Positions 1-7,453 of a stretch of DNA of 21,677 bases are shown one piece after another; the stretch's first letter is position 1, and the number at the start of each line of letters is the position of its first letter. Under the pieces are notes generated by a model, which had not been told where the DNA came from, searched no databases, and saw nothing but the letters and a program-made list of their open reading frames with translations. This DNA comes from an uncultured Mollicutes bacterium (GTDB lineage Bacteria; Bacillota_I; Bacilli_A; RF39; UBA660). Made by a program: the position numbers and the translations under genes. Where the stretch lies: the NCBI GenBank assembly GCA_900543055.1, contig UQQI01000026.1, positions 1-21,677 on the forward strand, given 5' to 3'.

Positions 1-29
1 ACAATAATATATTTTTACAATAATATATT
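1..29. repeat. Short 13-bp direct repeat at window edge
   Basis: The 13-mer ACAATAATATATT occurs at 1-13 and again at 17-29, separated by three T/A bases. It lies downstream of the pyrH terminator. In DNA this AT-rich a short perfect repeat may be chance. No gene is visible in 1-43. Confidence 0.5.
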
Positions 30-43
30 AATATTAATTTTAT

Positions 44-76
44 AAAAAAAGCATATAAAGTTAAAACTCTATATGC
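44..76 (-). terminator. Rho-independent terminator of pyrH
   Basis: Read on the minus strand, a 10-bp stem (arms at 76-67 and 60-51, one G-U pair) with the 6-base loop TTTTAA is followed directly by seven T residues (50-44). It begins 26 bases after the pyrH stop, so pyrH is transcribed without a downstream partner. Confidence 0.85.
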
Positions 77-102
77 ATTATATATTTTAGATTATCTTTT
101 AA

Positions 103-801
103 TTAATTTACTATTGTACCAATATTATTTTCTGTTACGACTTTTTTTAGATTTCCTTTTTCTTCAATATTAAATACTACTATTGGAATATTTTCTTCCA
201 TGCAAAGACTAATAGCAGTTGAATCCATTACATTTAATTTTTTATTTAATACATCAATGTATGTAATTTTGTCAAATTTAACTGCATCATTATATTTTTT
301 AGGGTCTTTATCATATACACCATTTACTTTTGTTGCTTTTATTAAAACATCTGCTTTTATTTCTGCGGCTCTTAAAGCGCTTGCGGTGTCTGTTGAGAAG
401 AAGGGACTTCCTGTACCACAACCAAATATTACAACTCTTCCTTTTTCAAGGTGTCTAATGGCTCTATCTTTTATGTAAAACTCAGCAATTTGACGCATTT
501 CAACACCAGTTTGAACACGTACATCAACATTTAATTGTTTAAAAGCATCGCCAAGAGCAAGAGCATTCATTACTGTTCCCATCATTCCTATGTAATCAGA
601 TGTTGCTCGGTCCATATATTCATTTGACTTTCCACGCCAGAAGTTACCACCTCCGACAACAATTCCTATTTCATAACCTAAGTCTGTGCACTCTTTTATT
701 TCATTAGCAAGTTCAAGAGTTTTATCAAAATCAATGCCGTGATGTTTTTCTCCTGCTAGCACTTCACCACTTAACTTTAGTAGTATTCTTTTATATTTCA
801 A
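103..801 (-). CDS. pyrH: UMP kinase (uridylate kinase)
   Basis: Phosphorylates UMP to UDP with ATP, the committed step to UTP and CTP; a cytosolic hexameric enzyme of the amino acid kinase fold. The 232-residue protein has the family order: LKLSGE (8-13, phosphate-binding lysine), GGGNFWRG (50-57), a MGTVMNALAL region (74-83), G128-T-G-S-P-F-F-S-T-D138 (UMP-contacting loop), KATKVNGVYDKDP (155-167) and MDSTA near 192-196. The start is TTG at 801: an in-frame stop (810-808) lies just upstream, and AAAGGAG (818-812) sits about 10 bases before it. An out-of-frame ATG lies in the SD spacer (811-809). Family members are usually about 235-245 residues. In most Firmicutes pyrH lies between tsf and frr; here it stands alone, divergent from 983 and closed by its own terminator. 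Confidence 0.97.
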   Translation of the reverse strand: MKYKRILLKLSGEVLAGEKHHGIDFDKTLELANEIKECTDLGYEIGIVVGGGNFWRGKSNEYMDRATSDYIGMMGTVMNALALGDAFKQLNVDVRVQTGVEMRQIAEFYIKDRAIRHLEKGRVVIFGCGTGSPFFSTDTASALRAAEIKADVLIKATKVNGVYDKDPKKYNDAVKFDKITYIDVLNKKLNVMDSTAISLCMEENIPIVVFNIEEKGNLKKVVTENNIGTIVN

Positions 802-928
802 AAAATATCATCTCCTTTAATTTTTAGTTTATCATAATTATTATTATTTTACTATTTATATAAATTTATTAATTAAATATTTTTAACTTTTATTTAATAT
901 GTTTTTGCATGTACTATTGATGTTTTTC

Positions 929-957
929 TTGAAATAAATAGATTTCTATGCTATAAT
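929..957 (+). promoter_or_regulatory. Sigma-70/SigA-type promoter for the 983/1938 gene pair
   Basis: TTGAAA (929-934), a 17-base spacer and a perfect TATAAT (952-957). The start of transcription should fall near 964, leaving a leader of about 20 bases with the purine-rich ribosome site AGAGGGGG before the ATG at 983. Confidence 0.8.
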
Positions 958-982
958 ATGCAAGCAAAGAGGGGGATGAGTT

Positions 983-1945
983 ATGATATTTAATATAGTT
1001 GATTTTAATGATACTATAACAAAGATAACAAGTACAATTGATGCTAATTGTGAAAAAGCTAGTGTTACAAGAAGAGAAATTGAAAAACTAAAAAAACAAA
1101 ATGTTAATAATGACGAAGAAAGAAAATTAGAAATTTTTGAGACTGATGAAATAGTAGAAGAAAAAGAGTCTACTAATGATGAGTTTGAAGATGAAATTGA
1201 TTTTTATTTAAATGATTATTTATATATAAGTGATAATTTTACAGTGGATGAATTGATTAATATCCTTCCAGACAAAAACAATTATCGTTTTAATGATATT
1301 ATTATGAGACTCTATGCAGAATCTTTAAAAGTGATGAATGAATATAGAATGTTTGCTAAAGATGAGGATAATAGTAAAGAAGATCTTGCTGAAATTTCTA
1401 AAGCACTTGTTACAGAAAAGAGAAAAATGTCTTGCTTATTAGAAATTATTAATCATAAAAATGATATTAAAGAAAAAGATAATAAAAATAAATTGTTTCT
1501 TATTCCAAATAGTTCTGGAATTGTAAAAATATTAGATGATTTAAGAAGTGAAGACGCATCATTTTATCCTTCATTTCTTGAACTTATAAATTCTATTGAA
1601 GATGGAACTTTTAAAAATGTTAAAAGATTTAAGAACAATAATGATTTAGTTGGTGTATGTGAGGTTAAGGGATACCAAGTTCGTGTTGTTTTTGTAAGAA
1701 TTGATAAAGATACATATGGTTTAATTACAGCACTTGTAAAGAAACAAGATAATGATAGTAATTATAGAAATTTTTTAAAGAAAAGAATTTCTGAATATAG
1801 AAAAGTCTGCCCTAGTTTAAAAAAATATATTAGTGATGAGAAAATTATGGCAGAAAATAGTGATAATTTAGCAGAACTATATAATATATTAGGTGTCACT
1901 AAAGAAAATGGAGTTGAGAAGAAAAAGGGTGGTAAAAATGACTAG
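983..1945 (+). CDS. Hypothetical protein with probable RelE/ParE-fold C-terminal domain
   Basis: 320 residues, soluble, no signal peptide or membrane segment. Residues 1-170 are acidic and lysine-rich, with predicted helices and a disordered EEKESTNDEFEDE stretch (59-71). Residues about 170-275 look like the RelE/HigB/Gp49 toxin fold: a helical part (FLELINSIEDGTFKNVKRF, 198-216), then short strands GVCEVKGYQVRVVFV (224-238) with R234 where the family has the YR(I/V) arginine, LITALVKK (247-254), and a closing helix YRNFLKKRISEYRK (261-274). I infer this from pattern only. If right, the domain is unusual in being the C-terminus of a longer protein without a small antitoxin gene next to it. 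The start ATG follows GAGGGGG; an ATG at 976 is out of frame and stops after five codons. The 3' end overlaps the next start by 8 bases (ATGACTAG), so translational coupling is likely. Confidence 0.6.
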   Translation: MIFNIVDFNDTITKITSTIDANCEKASVTRREIEKLKKQNVNNDEERKLEIFETDEIVEEKESTNDEFEDEIDFYLNDYLYISDNFTVDELINILPDKNNYRFNDIIMRLYAESLKVMNEYRMFAKDEDNSKEDLAEISKALVTEKRKMSCLLEIINHKNDIKEKDNKNKLFLIPNSSGIVKILDDLRSEDASFYPSFLELINSIEDGTFKNVKRFKNNNDLVGVCEVKGYQVRVVFVRIDKDTYGLITALVKKQDNDSNYRNFLKKRISEYRKVCPSLKKYISDEKIMAENSDNLAELYNILGVTKENGVEKKKGGKND

Positions 1946-3785
1946 AGAAGAATTAGGCGTTTTGGTTGATAAAAGAAAAAAAGAATTAAAAAATAGTAAG
2001 TTTGATTACTGTGAATATTTTGATGAATATGAAGAGTTTGTTAAAAATAATCCTTGTAATACGGTTGAATCGTTTGCTAATTCAGACATTTGGGAAGTTG
2101 CCAAATATTTGTATCAGATAACTGAGCCAATTGCAACACTTGAAGAAAACAAAGAAACTATTGATAATTTTAAATCTTTTTTTGACGGTATTGATTCAGA
2201 TTTATGTTGTGGTATGATGGCAATTTTTGATGAACTATGTTCATTAGGTATTGTTGATGAAGTAGTAGATTTTTTTGAAGAATCCGGTGTTATAAAAGGT
2301 TTACTAAAAATAAATAAAATTGATTTTAAGAATAATAGACTTAGAAATTTAATTATTGATATTAAACAGGTTTATAAGAAGGATTTACCTAAAATATCAT
2401 CTTTCTTAAAGTTTTATGAGAATGATCCAGAAAGTATTTCTGTTATTATGGATTTAGTTCTTGCTCATCGTGAATTAAAAAAAGCATCTGACTTCACTAA
2501 AGATTTAAAAGAAAATTGTTATTGCGGTTATACAAATAGAGAAGAAAAAAGATTTTTGGAATCAAAAGTTAAACTTTACAATAAAGTTTGTGATGCAAAA
2601 AGTATATTAAATGAAGTTTCTAAGATAAGAAATTTAGTTGACGAACAAAGAAGTAGGGCTTCAAAATATGAAAAAAACATTAGAAAGGAACTTTGTGGAT
2701 ATGATAAAGCACTTACTCTTTTAGATGTTTCTTTAAAGCGTAGAGAAATAACTAATGCCAAAGAAATAATTAAAAATGTAAAAGATGAAGATATGAAGAA
2801 GGCCTTTTTAAAATTAATTTATGAACATAATAAAGTTTATTATGAAGAATTAGAAAATGAATATAATAGACTTAATCAAAATGATTCTAATAAATATGTA
2901 GCTTTACTACAAAAATATAATATTTCTTTTACTCAAGAAGATGTAAAAGAAATTATGAGAAGAAATAATATTGATGATACTTCAGAAATTATAAATAATA
3001 TTGTAAAATTGAATTTAACTACTCAAAATGTTGAAATATTAAAGCATACTTCATTAGATAAGTTTATGAGAATTAAAAACTTAGTTGATTGTGGATATAT
3101 TTCAGCAAAGTATTTAAATAATAATGAAAAGTTTATGTGGGATGAGTCTAATTTATTAGATATATATGAAGAAAATATTTCTTATTTAGACAATTTTAAT
3201 TTAAATCCGGGAATGTTTATTAATATTACAGATGTCATTATTTATTCTTTTGATAGTTTTAGTAATAATTTAAAAATACTTAATGATTATGGTTTACTAA
3301 AATATTTAAAAAATGTAGATAATCTTTCGTTTTTAAGAGATATTAATTTAGTATCTAAAATAGATAAGTTCTTAGAACTTGGATATGAAAGTTTTCTAGA
3401 GAATGATTTAGGTATTTTAAATCTTTCTAATTTGAAAAGATTAGATATATTAAAGTCTCTTAATATGCCTATTACAGATATTTCTACAATGTATAAAGTG
3501 CTAAGTGATCAAAAGTTTATTATTGATGATAGTAAAATTGATGAGTATCTTCCAAATGTTGTTGAATTAAGTGAAAAGAAAAATATTACTAGTAATTTAA
3601 GTGATTTTAGAAATACTAATAGAGTTTATTCTATAGGAGATAGTTTATTCTCTATTAATAAGATAAATAGATTATTAGAAAGTGGTAATTCATTATATGA
3701 CTCATTATTTATGAATAGAAAATTTAGTGAAGAGGAGTATGACAATATATTAAAGGCTCTTGGGTGTTATACTGCTACTAAATAA
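1938..3785 (+). CDS. Hypothetical long helical protein, coupled to upstream gene
   Basis: 615 residues starting at the ATG inside ATGACTAG, which overlaps the previous stop; AAAGGGTGG lies about 5 bases upstream. A GTG at 1893 would add 15 residues but lies well inside the upstream gene and is less likely. I do not recognise the family. It is soluble with no catalytic motif I can name. The N-terminal third is helical, rich in aromatic residues and acidic (KFDYCEYFDEYEEF and similar). A charged coiled-coil-like stretch covers about 200-330. From about 340 there are loosely repeated units of 25-35 residues with leucines and isoleucines in helical spacing, each beginning with a phrase like LKILNDYGLLKYL or KFLELGYESFL, suggestive of an alpha-solenoid. 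Several cysteines (C98, C99, C109) have no metal-site spacing. It shares a promoter with the RelE-like gene, so a scaffold or binding role with that protein is a guess from context. No terminator follows, so some read-through into rplU is possible. Confidence 0.7.
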   Translation: MTREELGVLVDKRKKELKNSKFDYCEYFDEYEEFVKNNPCNTVESFANSDIWEVAKYLYQITEPIATLEENKETIDNFKSFFDGIDSDLCCGMMAIFDELCSLGIVDEVVDFFEESGVIKGLLKINKIDFKNNRLRNLIIDIKQVYKKDLPKISSFLKFYENDPESISVIMDLVLAHRELKKASDFTKDLKENCYCGYTNREEKRFLESKVKLYNKVCDAKSILNEVSKIRNLVDEQRSRASKYEKNIRKELCGYDKALTLLDVSLKRREITNAKEIIKNVKDEDMKKAFLKLIYEHNKVYYEELENEYNRLNQNDSNKYVALLQKYNISFTQEDVKEIMRRNNIDDTSEIINNIVKLNLTTQNVEILKHTSLDKFMRIKNLVDCGYISAKYLNNNEKFMWDESNLLDIYEENISYLDNFNLNPGMFINITDVIIYSFDSFSNNLKILNDYGLLKYLKNVDNLSFLRDINLVSKIDKFLELGYESFLENDLGILNLSNLKRLDILKSLNMPITDISTMYKVLSDQKFIIDDSKIDEYLPNVVELSEKKNITSNLSDFRNTNRVYSIGDSLFSINKINRLLESGNSLYDSLFMNRKFSEEEYDNILKALGCYTATK

Positions 3786-3787
3786 AT

Positions 3788-3816
3788 TTGACAATATATA
3801 AGAGTTATGCTATACT
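3788..3816 (+). promoter_or_regulatory. Strong promoter of the rplU-prp-rpmA operon
   Basis: Perfect TTGACA (3788-3793), 17-base spacer and TATACT (3811-3816, one mismatch to consensus). Transcription should begin near 3823, which leaves an untranslated leader of about 95 bases before rplU. Confidence 0.9.
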
Positions 3817-3821
3817 CTAAA

Positions 3822-3900
3822 TGTTTGACGCCTCATGCTCAAACCGCATTGAAAAGGTAGAAACATGAATATGTGCCTTAAGAGCGAGTCTTAAGTATAG
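3822..3900 (+). promoter_or_regulatory. Candidate ribosomal protein L21 leader RNA
   Basis: A leader of about 80 bases between a strong promoter and the rplU ribosome site, in the position of the structured L21 leader of Firmicutes rplU operons. Visible structure: a small hairpin ACAT-GAAT-ATGT near 3863-3874, and a hairpin CTTAAG-AGCGAGT-CTTAAG (about 3877-3895) just before the SD AAAAAGGAGG. The GC-richer conserved-looking stretch GACGCCTCATGCTC (3827-3840) stands out in this AT-rich genome. Autoregulation by L21 is the usual proposal for such leaders. The assignment rests on location and remembered consensus; a covariance-model search would settle it. Confidence 0.6.
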
Positions 3901-3917
3901 AAAAAGGAGGTAATTAA

Positions 3918-4220
3918 ATGAACGCTGTAATTAAAGCCGGTGGTAAACAATATTATGTTACTGAAGGAAGTGAAATCTTTGTTGAAAAGATTGAAGCTAA
4001 TGAAGGTGACAAAGTTGAATTTCACCAAGTACTTATGCTTGATAGTAAAGTAGGTAATCCTTATCTTACTGGAGTTACTGTTCAAGGAGAAGTTCTTAAG
4101 AATGGTAAGTCTAAGAAAATCAAAATTTTCAAATATAAGAGTAAAGATAGATCAAACCGTGTTACTCAAGGTCATAGACAACCTTACACTAAAATCAAGA
4201 TTACTAAAATTAATGGTTAA
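3918..4220 (+). CDS. rplU: 50S ribosomal protein L21
   Basis: L21 of the large ribosomal subunit, which binds 23S rRNA together with L20. The 100-residue length is normal (about 102). The N-terminus MNAVIKAGGKQYYVTEG (1-17) is the signature of the family, followed by the small beta-barrel (VEKIEANEGDKVEF), GEVLKNGKSKKIKIFKYKSKDRSNRVTQGHRQPYTKIKI (56-96), which contains the basic rRNA-binding loop and the closing signature. The start ATG is preceded by AAAAAGGAGG at ideal spacing. Codon choice is more restricted than in the neighbouring hypothetical genes, as expected for high expression. First gene of the rplU-prp-rpmA operon; prp starts two bases after its stop. Confidence 0.98.
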   Translation: MNAVIKAGGKQYYVTEGSEIFVEKIEANEGDKVEFHQVLMLDSKVGNPYLTGVTVQGEVLKNGKSKKIKIFKYKSKDRSNRVTQGHRQPYTKIKITKING

Positions 4221-4222
4221 TT

Positions 4223-4525
4223 ATGATTAAAGTTAGTGTTTTAAAAGAAAATCGAAAATACAAAAAAATTACTATTTTAGGTCATGCTATGTATGATGAT
4301 TATGGTAAAGATATTGTATGTAGTGCATGTAGTAGTATTGTTATTACAACAGTAAACGGAATACTTGCATTAAAAAAAGGTAGTCTAGATTATTTAGTTA
4401 GTAAGAAGGGTATGACAATCAATGTGAAAATTGATGATGAAACTACTCAAATACTATTAAATAATATGGTTAGTCTTTTAAGAGAGTTAGAGGGAAATTA
4501 TCCTAATAACATTGAGGTTAAATAG
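4223..4525 (+). CDS. prp: Ribosomal-processing cysteine protease Prp
   Basis: Prp (formerly YsxB, DUF464) removes the N-terminal extension of ribosomal protein L27 in Firmicutes, Fusobacteria and relatives; this is needed because the extension would block the peptidyl transferase region. The 100-residue protein shows the family core G20-H21-A22 and D30-I-V-C33, giving the catalytic pair H21 and C33, followed by SACSSIVITTVNG (34-46). The start lies only two bases after the rplU stop and relies on coupling or on purines at the end of rplU. Its substrate gene rpmA is 34 bases downstream and carries the expected cleavage site, so the enzyme-substrate pair is complete in this operon. Confidence 0.95.
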   Translation: MIKVSVLKENRKYKKITILGHAMYDDYGKDIVCSACSSIVITTVNGILALKKGSLDYLVSKKGMTINVKIDDETTQILLNNMVSLLRELEGNYPNNIEVK

Positions 4526-4559
4526 CCTCTATTTGAAATAATAAGTAAGGAGGAGAATT

Positions 4560-4850
4560 ATGAAGTTTTTAAAATTAGATATTCAATTATTTGCTCACCA
4601 TAAAGGGCAAGGATCAACATCTAATGGTCGTGATTCTGCAGGACGTAGACTTGGAGCTAAAGCAGCTGATGGTGAATTCGTAACAGCTGGTTCTATTATA
4701 TATCGTCAAAGAGGAACTAAGATTTTCCCAGGTACAAATACTCGTCGTGGAAATGATGATAGTATTTATGCTACTATTGACGGAATTGTTAAGTTTGAAC
4801 GCTTAGGAAGAGATAAGAAACAAGCTTCTGTTTATCCAGTAGGTGAATAA
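4560..4850 (+). CDS. rpmA: 50S ribosomal protein L27 (with Prp-cleaved N-terminal extension)
   Basis: L27 reaches into the peptidyl transferase centre with its N-terminal tail. The 96-residue precursor begins M-K-F-L-K-L-D-I-Q-L-F-A (1-12), the Firmicutes extension whose processing site lies after the (L/F)-F-A motif; mature L27 would begin at H13 with HHKGQGSTSNGRDS. The rest is typical: GRRLGAKAADGEFVTAGSIIYRQRGTK and FPGTN, the beta-sandwich, and VKFER near the C-terminus. The start ATG has AAGGAGGAG at good spacing. Last gene of the rplU operon, followed by a terminator. Confidence 0.98.
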   Translation: MKFLKLDIQLFAHHKGQGSTSNGRDSAGRRLGAKAADGEFVTAGSIIYRQRGTKIFPGTNTRRGNDDSIYATIDGIVKFERLGRDKKQASVYPVGE

Positions 4851-4861
4851 TTATATTTAAG

Positions 4862-4889
4862 AGAGAGCCATTTAGAATTGGCTCTTTTT
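4862..4889 (+). terminator. Rho-independent terminator after rpmA
   Basis: AGAGCCA (4864-4870) pairs with TGGCTCT (4879-4885) around an 8-base loop, extendable by two pairs, and is followed by TTTT. It ends only 20 bases before the next start at 4910, where no clear separate promoter is visible. Confidence 0.85.
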
Positions 4890-4909
4890 CTGTATAAAAG
4901 GGGGATTAT

Positions 4910-6142
4910 ATGGAAAATACTATTATAATGGAAAATGTTTTAAATCCAAATAAAGCACTTGAAGAATATAAAAGTTATTTATTAACGATGTATGTAAAAG
5001 ATTATGGGGAAAAATACTATGATTTAATAAAGAATAGAATGGATAATACGATATATTTATTTGATGCTAATCCTTTAGAAAATATGAAGTTTTTAGAAGA
5101 AAATGGAGATGATATATTTCCAAATATAAAAAAGATAAGAACATATTTAAAAGAATATAAAAATTTTATTAAAATTAAGAATGCTTTAGAAAATAAATAT
5201 TATGAAGATTATTATTTAATATTATCCAATTCTTTTTCATATTATTCTAAATTTGGAATAGAAGATTTTATTAATATTGATTTGGATAGTTATTCTAGTA
5301 CTAATATAATGCTTTTAAATGATAAATATACATCGGACTCTATAAAGAAAGATATTTTAAAAAGACAACAAGAATATATGAGAATATGCAGAGTTTATGG
5401 AATCGAGCCTATTACAAATTCTGTTTTTATTGATAGTATAATAAGTAAAAGAGCGGAATTGATAAGAAAAAAGAACACTTTATTAATTAGTAAGACTAGA
5501 TGGGGTCGTCGTATTAAAAGTATAGTTAATCGTAATACAAAGTTTAAAGTTTCTGATTTGGATATTGCTCAGATTATTTTTAACGGAGAAAATTGTGCGA
5601 TGACTAGAACCTTTACTAATAAGAATGGGGATTTTAGGCTTTGTTATGTTCCTCTTACTAAGATATATAAATTAAAAGGATTAGATCGGATATTTTTTCA
5701 TGAAAATAGACATGTGGTTGAATGTTCTTCTATAAATAGTGGAATTGATACTTATGATGATGATAAATATAGTATGCTAAATGAGATACGAACTGAGAAG
5801 AATGCAATTAGAGATAGTAATTTTTTTAAATCAATGCCTTTATTTTCTAATTGTGATTTTCCTAGTAAATATTATTGTACTTATTCAATAGCTTTTCCAT
5901 ATACTATGAATTTTTTTGAAGATAATTGTGACGTTTTGAATGATTTATCAATTAACAATGATGTTGTTTCTTTAGAAAGTATTTATGGTGCTAATGATTT
6001 GAAACTTTTTAATGACTATTTAGATTCTATTGTATATAGTAAGATTAATGGAGAAGATAATTGTGATGTTGAAAGTATTGAAAGAGGAAAAATGCTTGTT
6101 AGAAATTTAAATAATAATGTTTCTAGACAACGAGTTAATTGA
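4910..6142 (+). CDS. Putative zinc metallopeptidase-like protein (HENRH motif)
   Basis: 410 residues, no signal peptide or membrane helix, so probably cytosolic. I do not recognise the family. The most informative element is F-F-H264-E-N-R-H268-V-V-E, an HExxH zinc-binding motif with hydrophobic residues ahead, followed 24-28 residues later by N-E292-I-R-T-E296, which could supply the third ligand as in gluzincins. Before it, residues 1-180 are helical and rich in Tyr and Asn, then comes a basic stretch SKTRWGRRIKS (194-204). Start: ATG with AAAAGGGGGATTAT; the second ATG (codon 7) lacks a site of its own. It occupies the position between rpmA and obgE where Bacillus has spo0B, but shows no Spo0B likeness. 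The obgE promoter lies in its last codons. It could be a non-enzymatic protein in which HENRH is chance. Confidence 0.6.
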   Translation: MENTIIMENVLNPNKALEEYKSYLLTMYVKDYGEKYYDLIKNRMDNTIYLFDANPLENMKFLEENGDDIFPNIKKIRTYLKEYKNFIKIKNALENKYYEDYYLILSNSFSYYSKFGIEDFINIDLDSYSSTNIMLLNDKYTSDSIKKDILKRQQEYMRICRVYGIEPITNSVFIDSIISKRAELIRKKNTLLISKTRWGRRIKSIVNRNTKFKVSDLDIAQIIFNGENCAMTRTFTNKNGDFRLCYVPLTKIYKLKGLDRIFFHENRHVVECSSINSGIDTYDDDKYSMLNEIRTEKNAIRDSNFFKSMPLFSNCDFPSKYYCTYSIAFPYTMNFFEDNCDVLNDLSINNDVVSLESIYGANDLKLFNDYLDSIVYSKINGEDNCDVESIERGKMLVRNLNNNVSRQRVN

Positions 6143-6152
6143 TTGTTATAAT
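6124..6152 (+). promoter_or_regulatory. Promoter of the obgE gene cluster
   Basis: TAGACA (6124-6129, 5 of 6 to consensus), 17-base spacer, perfect TATAAT (6147-6152). The -35 box lies inside the final codons of the upstream gene. The start of transcription should be near 6159, just before the SD AAAGGAAGAGG. Confidence 0.75.
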
Positions 6153-6178
6153 TTTAATATGTGAAAGGAAGAGGTATT

Positions 6179-7453
6179 ATGTTTGTTGATGAGGTTTTAT
6201 TAAGAGTTGAAGCAGGTAATGGTGGAGATGGCTGTACTGCATTTAGACGTGAGAAATACATTTCTATGGGAGGTCCATATGGTGGAAATGGTGGACATGG
6301 TGCTGATATTATTTTTAAAGTAGACGAAGGTCTTCATACTTTACTTGATTTAAGATATCAAAAGACTATAAAAGCTCCTAAAGGTGAAAATGGTAGGGGC
6401 AAGAATCAACATGGAAAAGGAGCAAGTCCTCTTATTGTTAAAGTTCCGCTTGGAACTGTTGTTACTGATATGGATACAGGTCTTATAATTGCTGATTTAT
6501 CGCATAAGAATCAAGAAGAGATAATTGCTAAAGGTGGTCGTGGAGGTCGTGGAAATACTGCTTTCAAGACTCAGACTAATACAGCTCCTGATTATTCAGA
6601 AAATGGAGAAGAAGGAGAAAGAAGAAATCTTAAGGTTGAAGTTAAAATGTTAGCAGATGTTGGACTTGTTGGACTTCCTAGTGTTGGTAAGAGTACAATA
6701 ATTTCTTGTGTATCTGCATCTAAACCAAAGATTGCTGCATATCACTTTACGACTCTTACTCCAAATTTAGGTGTAGTTGGTGCTAGTGAAGGTAGAAGCT
6801 TTGTTATGGCAGATTTACCTGGATTAATTGAGGGAGCAAGCGAAGGTGAAGGACTTGGAGATAAATTCTTAAGACATATTGAAAGAACTAGAGTAATAGC
6901 TCATGTTATTGATATGTCAGGATTCGAAGGAAGAAATCCATATGATGACTATGTATTAATTAATAAAGAACTTGAAGCATTCAACAAAAAATTAATTGAA
7001 AAACCAATGATTGTTATTGCAAATAAAATGGATGTTGAAGGTGCAAAAGAAAACTTAGAAGAATTTAAGAAAAAAGTAGATTGTGAAATATTTGAAGTAA
7101 GTGCTGTTTCAAAGACTGGACTTGACGCTGTTGTTAATAGACTTGCAGATATTTTAGACACAATACCAAATAATCCATTATATGATGATTCACAAATAGA
7201 GTCTCATGTATTATATAAGTTTAAGAAGGAAGAACCATTCATTATTACAAGAGATGATGACGGTACTTGGGTAGTTTCAGGTAAAGAAGTAGAAAGAATA
7301 TTTAAGATGACTAAATTCTCATCAGATGAAGCTGTTACTAGATTTGCTAAGAAACTTAGAAAAATGGGTATTGATGATAAGCTTGTTGAAATGGGTGCAG
7401 AGACAGGTGATTGTGTAAGAATTCTAGACTTCTACTTTGATTTTAGAGATTAA
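6179..7453 (+). CDS. obgE: Obg family GTPase (ribosome biogenesis)
   Basis: Essential GTPase that binds the 50S subunit and links ribosome maturation to (p)ppGpp. With the start at ATG 6179 (SD AAAGGAAGAGG) it has 424 residues. Domains: glycine-rich Obg fold (1-158, with GNGGDG, GGPYGGNGG, GKGGRGGRGN), G domain with G1 GLPSVGKST (165-173, K171), G3 DLPGLIEGA (212-220), switch GEGLGDKFLRHIERT, and NKMD (282-285); then a C-terminal Obg_CT domain (about 345-424, YKFKKEEPFIITRDDDGTW and the phrase RFAKKLRKMGIDDKL). A GTG at 6161 would add six residues that include the SD itself, so it is rejected. Its stop TAA overlaps the next ATG by one base (TAATG), so the EEP gene is probably translationally coupled to it. 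Confidence 0.97.
   Translation: MFVDEVLLRVEAGNGGDGCTAFRREKYISMGGPYGGNGGHGADIIFKVDEGLHTLLDLRYQKTIKAPKGENGRGKNQHGKGASPLIVKVPLGTVVTDMDTGLIIADLSHKNQEEIIAKGGRGGRGNTAFKTQTNTAPDYSENGEEGERRNLKVEVKMLADVGLVGLPSVGKSTIISCVSASKPKIAAYHFTTLTPNLGVVGASEGRSFVMADLPGLIEGASEGEGLGDKFLRHIERTRVIAHVIDMSGFEGRNPYDDYVLINKELEAFNKKLIEKPMIVIANKMDVEGAKENLEEFKKKVDCEIFEVSAVSKTGLDAVVNRLADILDTIPNNPLYDDSQIESHVLYKFKKEEPFIITRDDDGTWVVSGKEVERIFKMTKFSSDEAVTRFAKKLRKMGIDDKLVEMGAETGDCVRILDFYFDFRD

Noticed and set aside
1..102. frr (ribosome recycling factor) downstream of pyrH
   Set aside because: A terminator follows pyrH directly and the remaining bases contain no coding pattern.
200..478. Open frame on the plus strand opposite pyrH
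   Set aside because: It is antisense to a strongly conserved gene, has no ribosome site, and its translation has no family pattern.
1893..1937. GTG 1893 as start of the long helical protein
   Set aside because: It would overlap the upstream gene by 53 bases and has no ribosome site, whereas ATG 1938 has AAAGGGTGG and the usual short stop/start overlap.
3810..3900. Inverted repeat CTATACT (3810-3816) with AGTATAG (3894-3900)
   Set aside because: The left arm is the -10 box itself and would lie upstream of the transcript start, so it cannot be part of the leader RNA fold.
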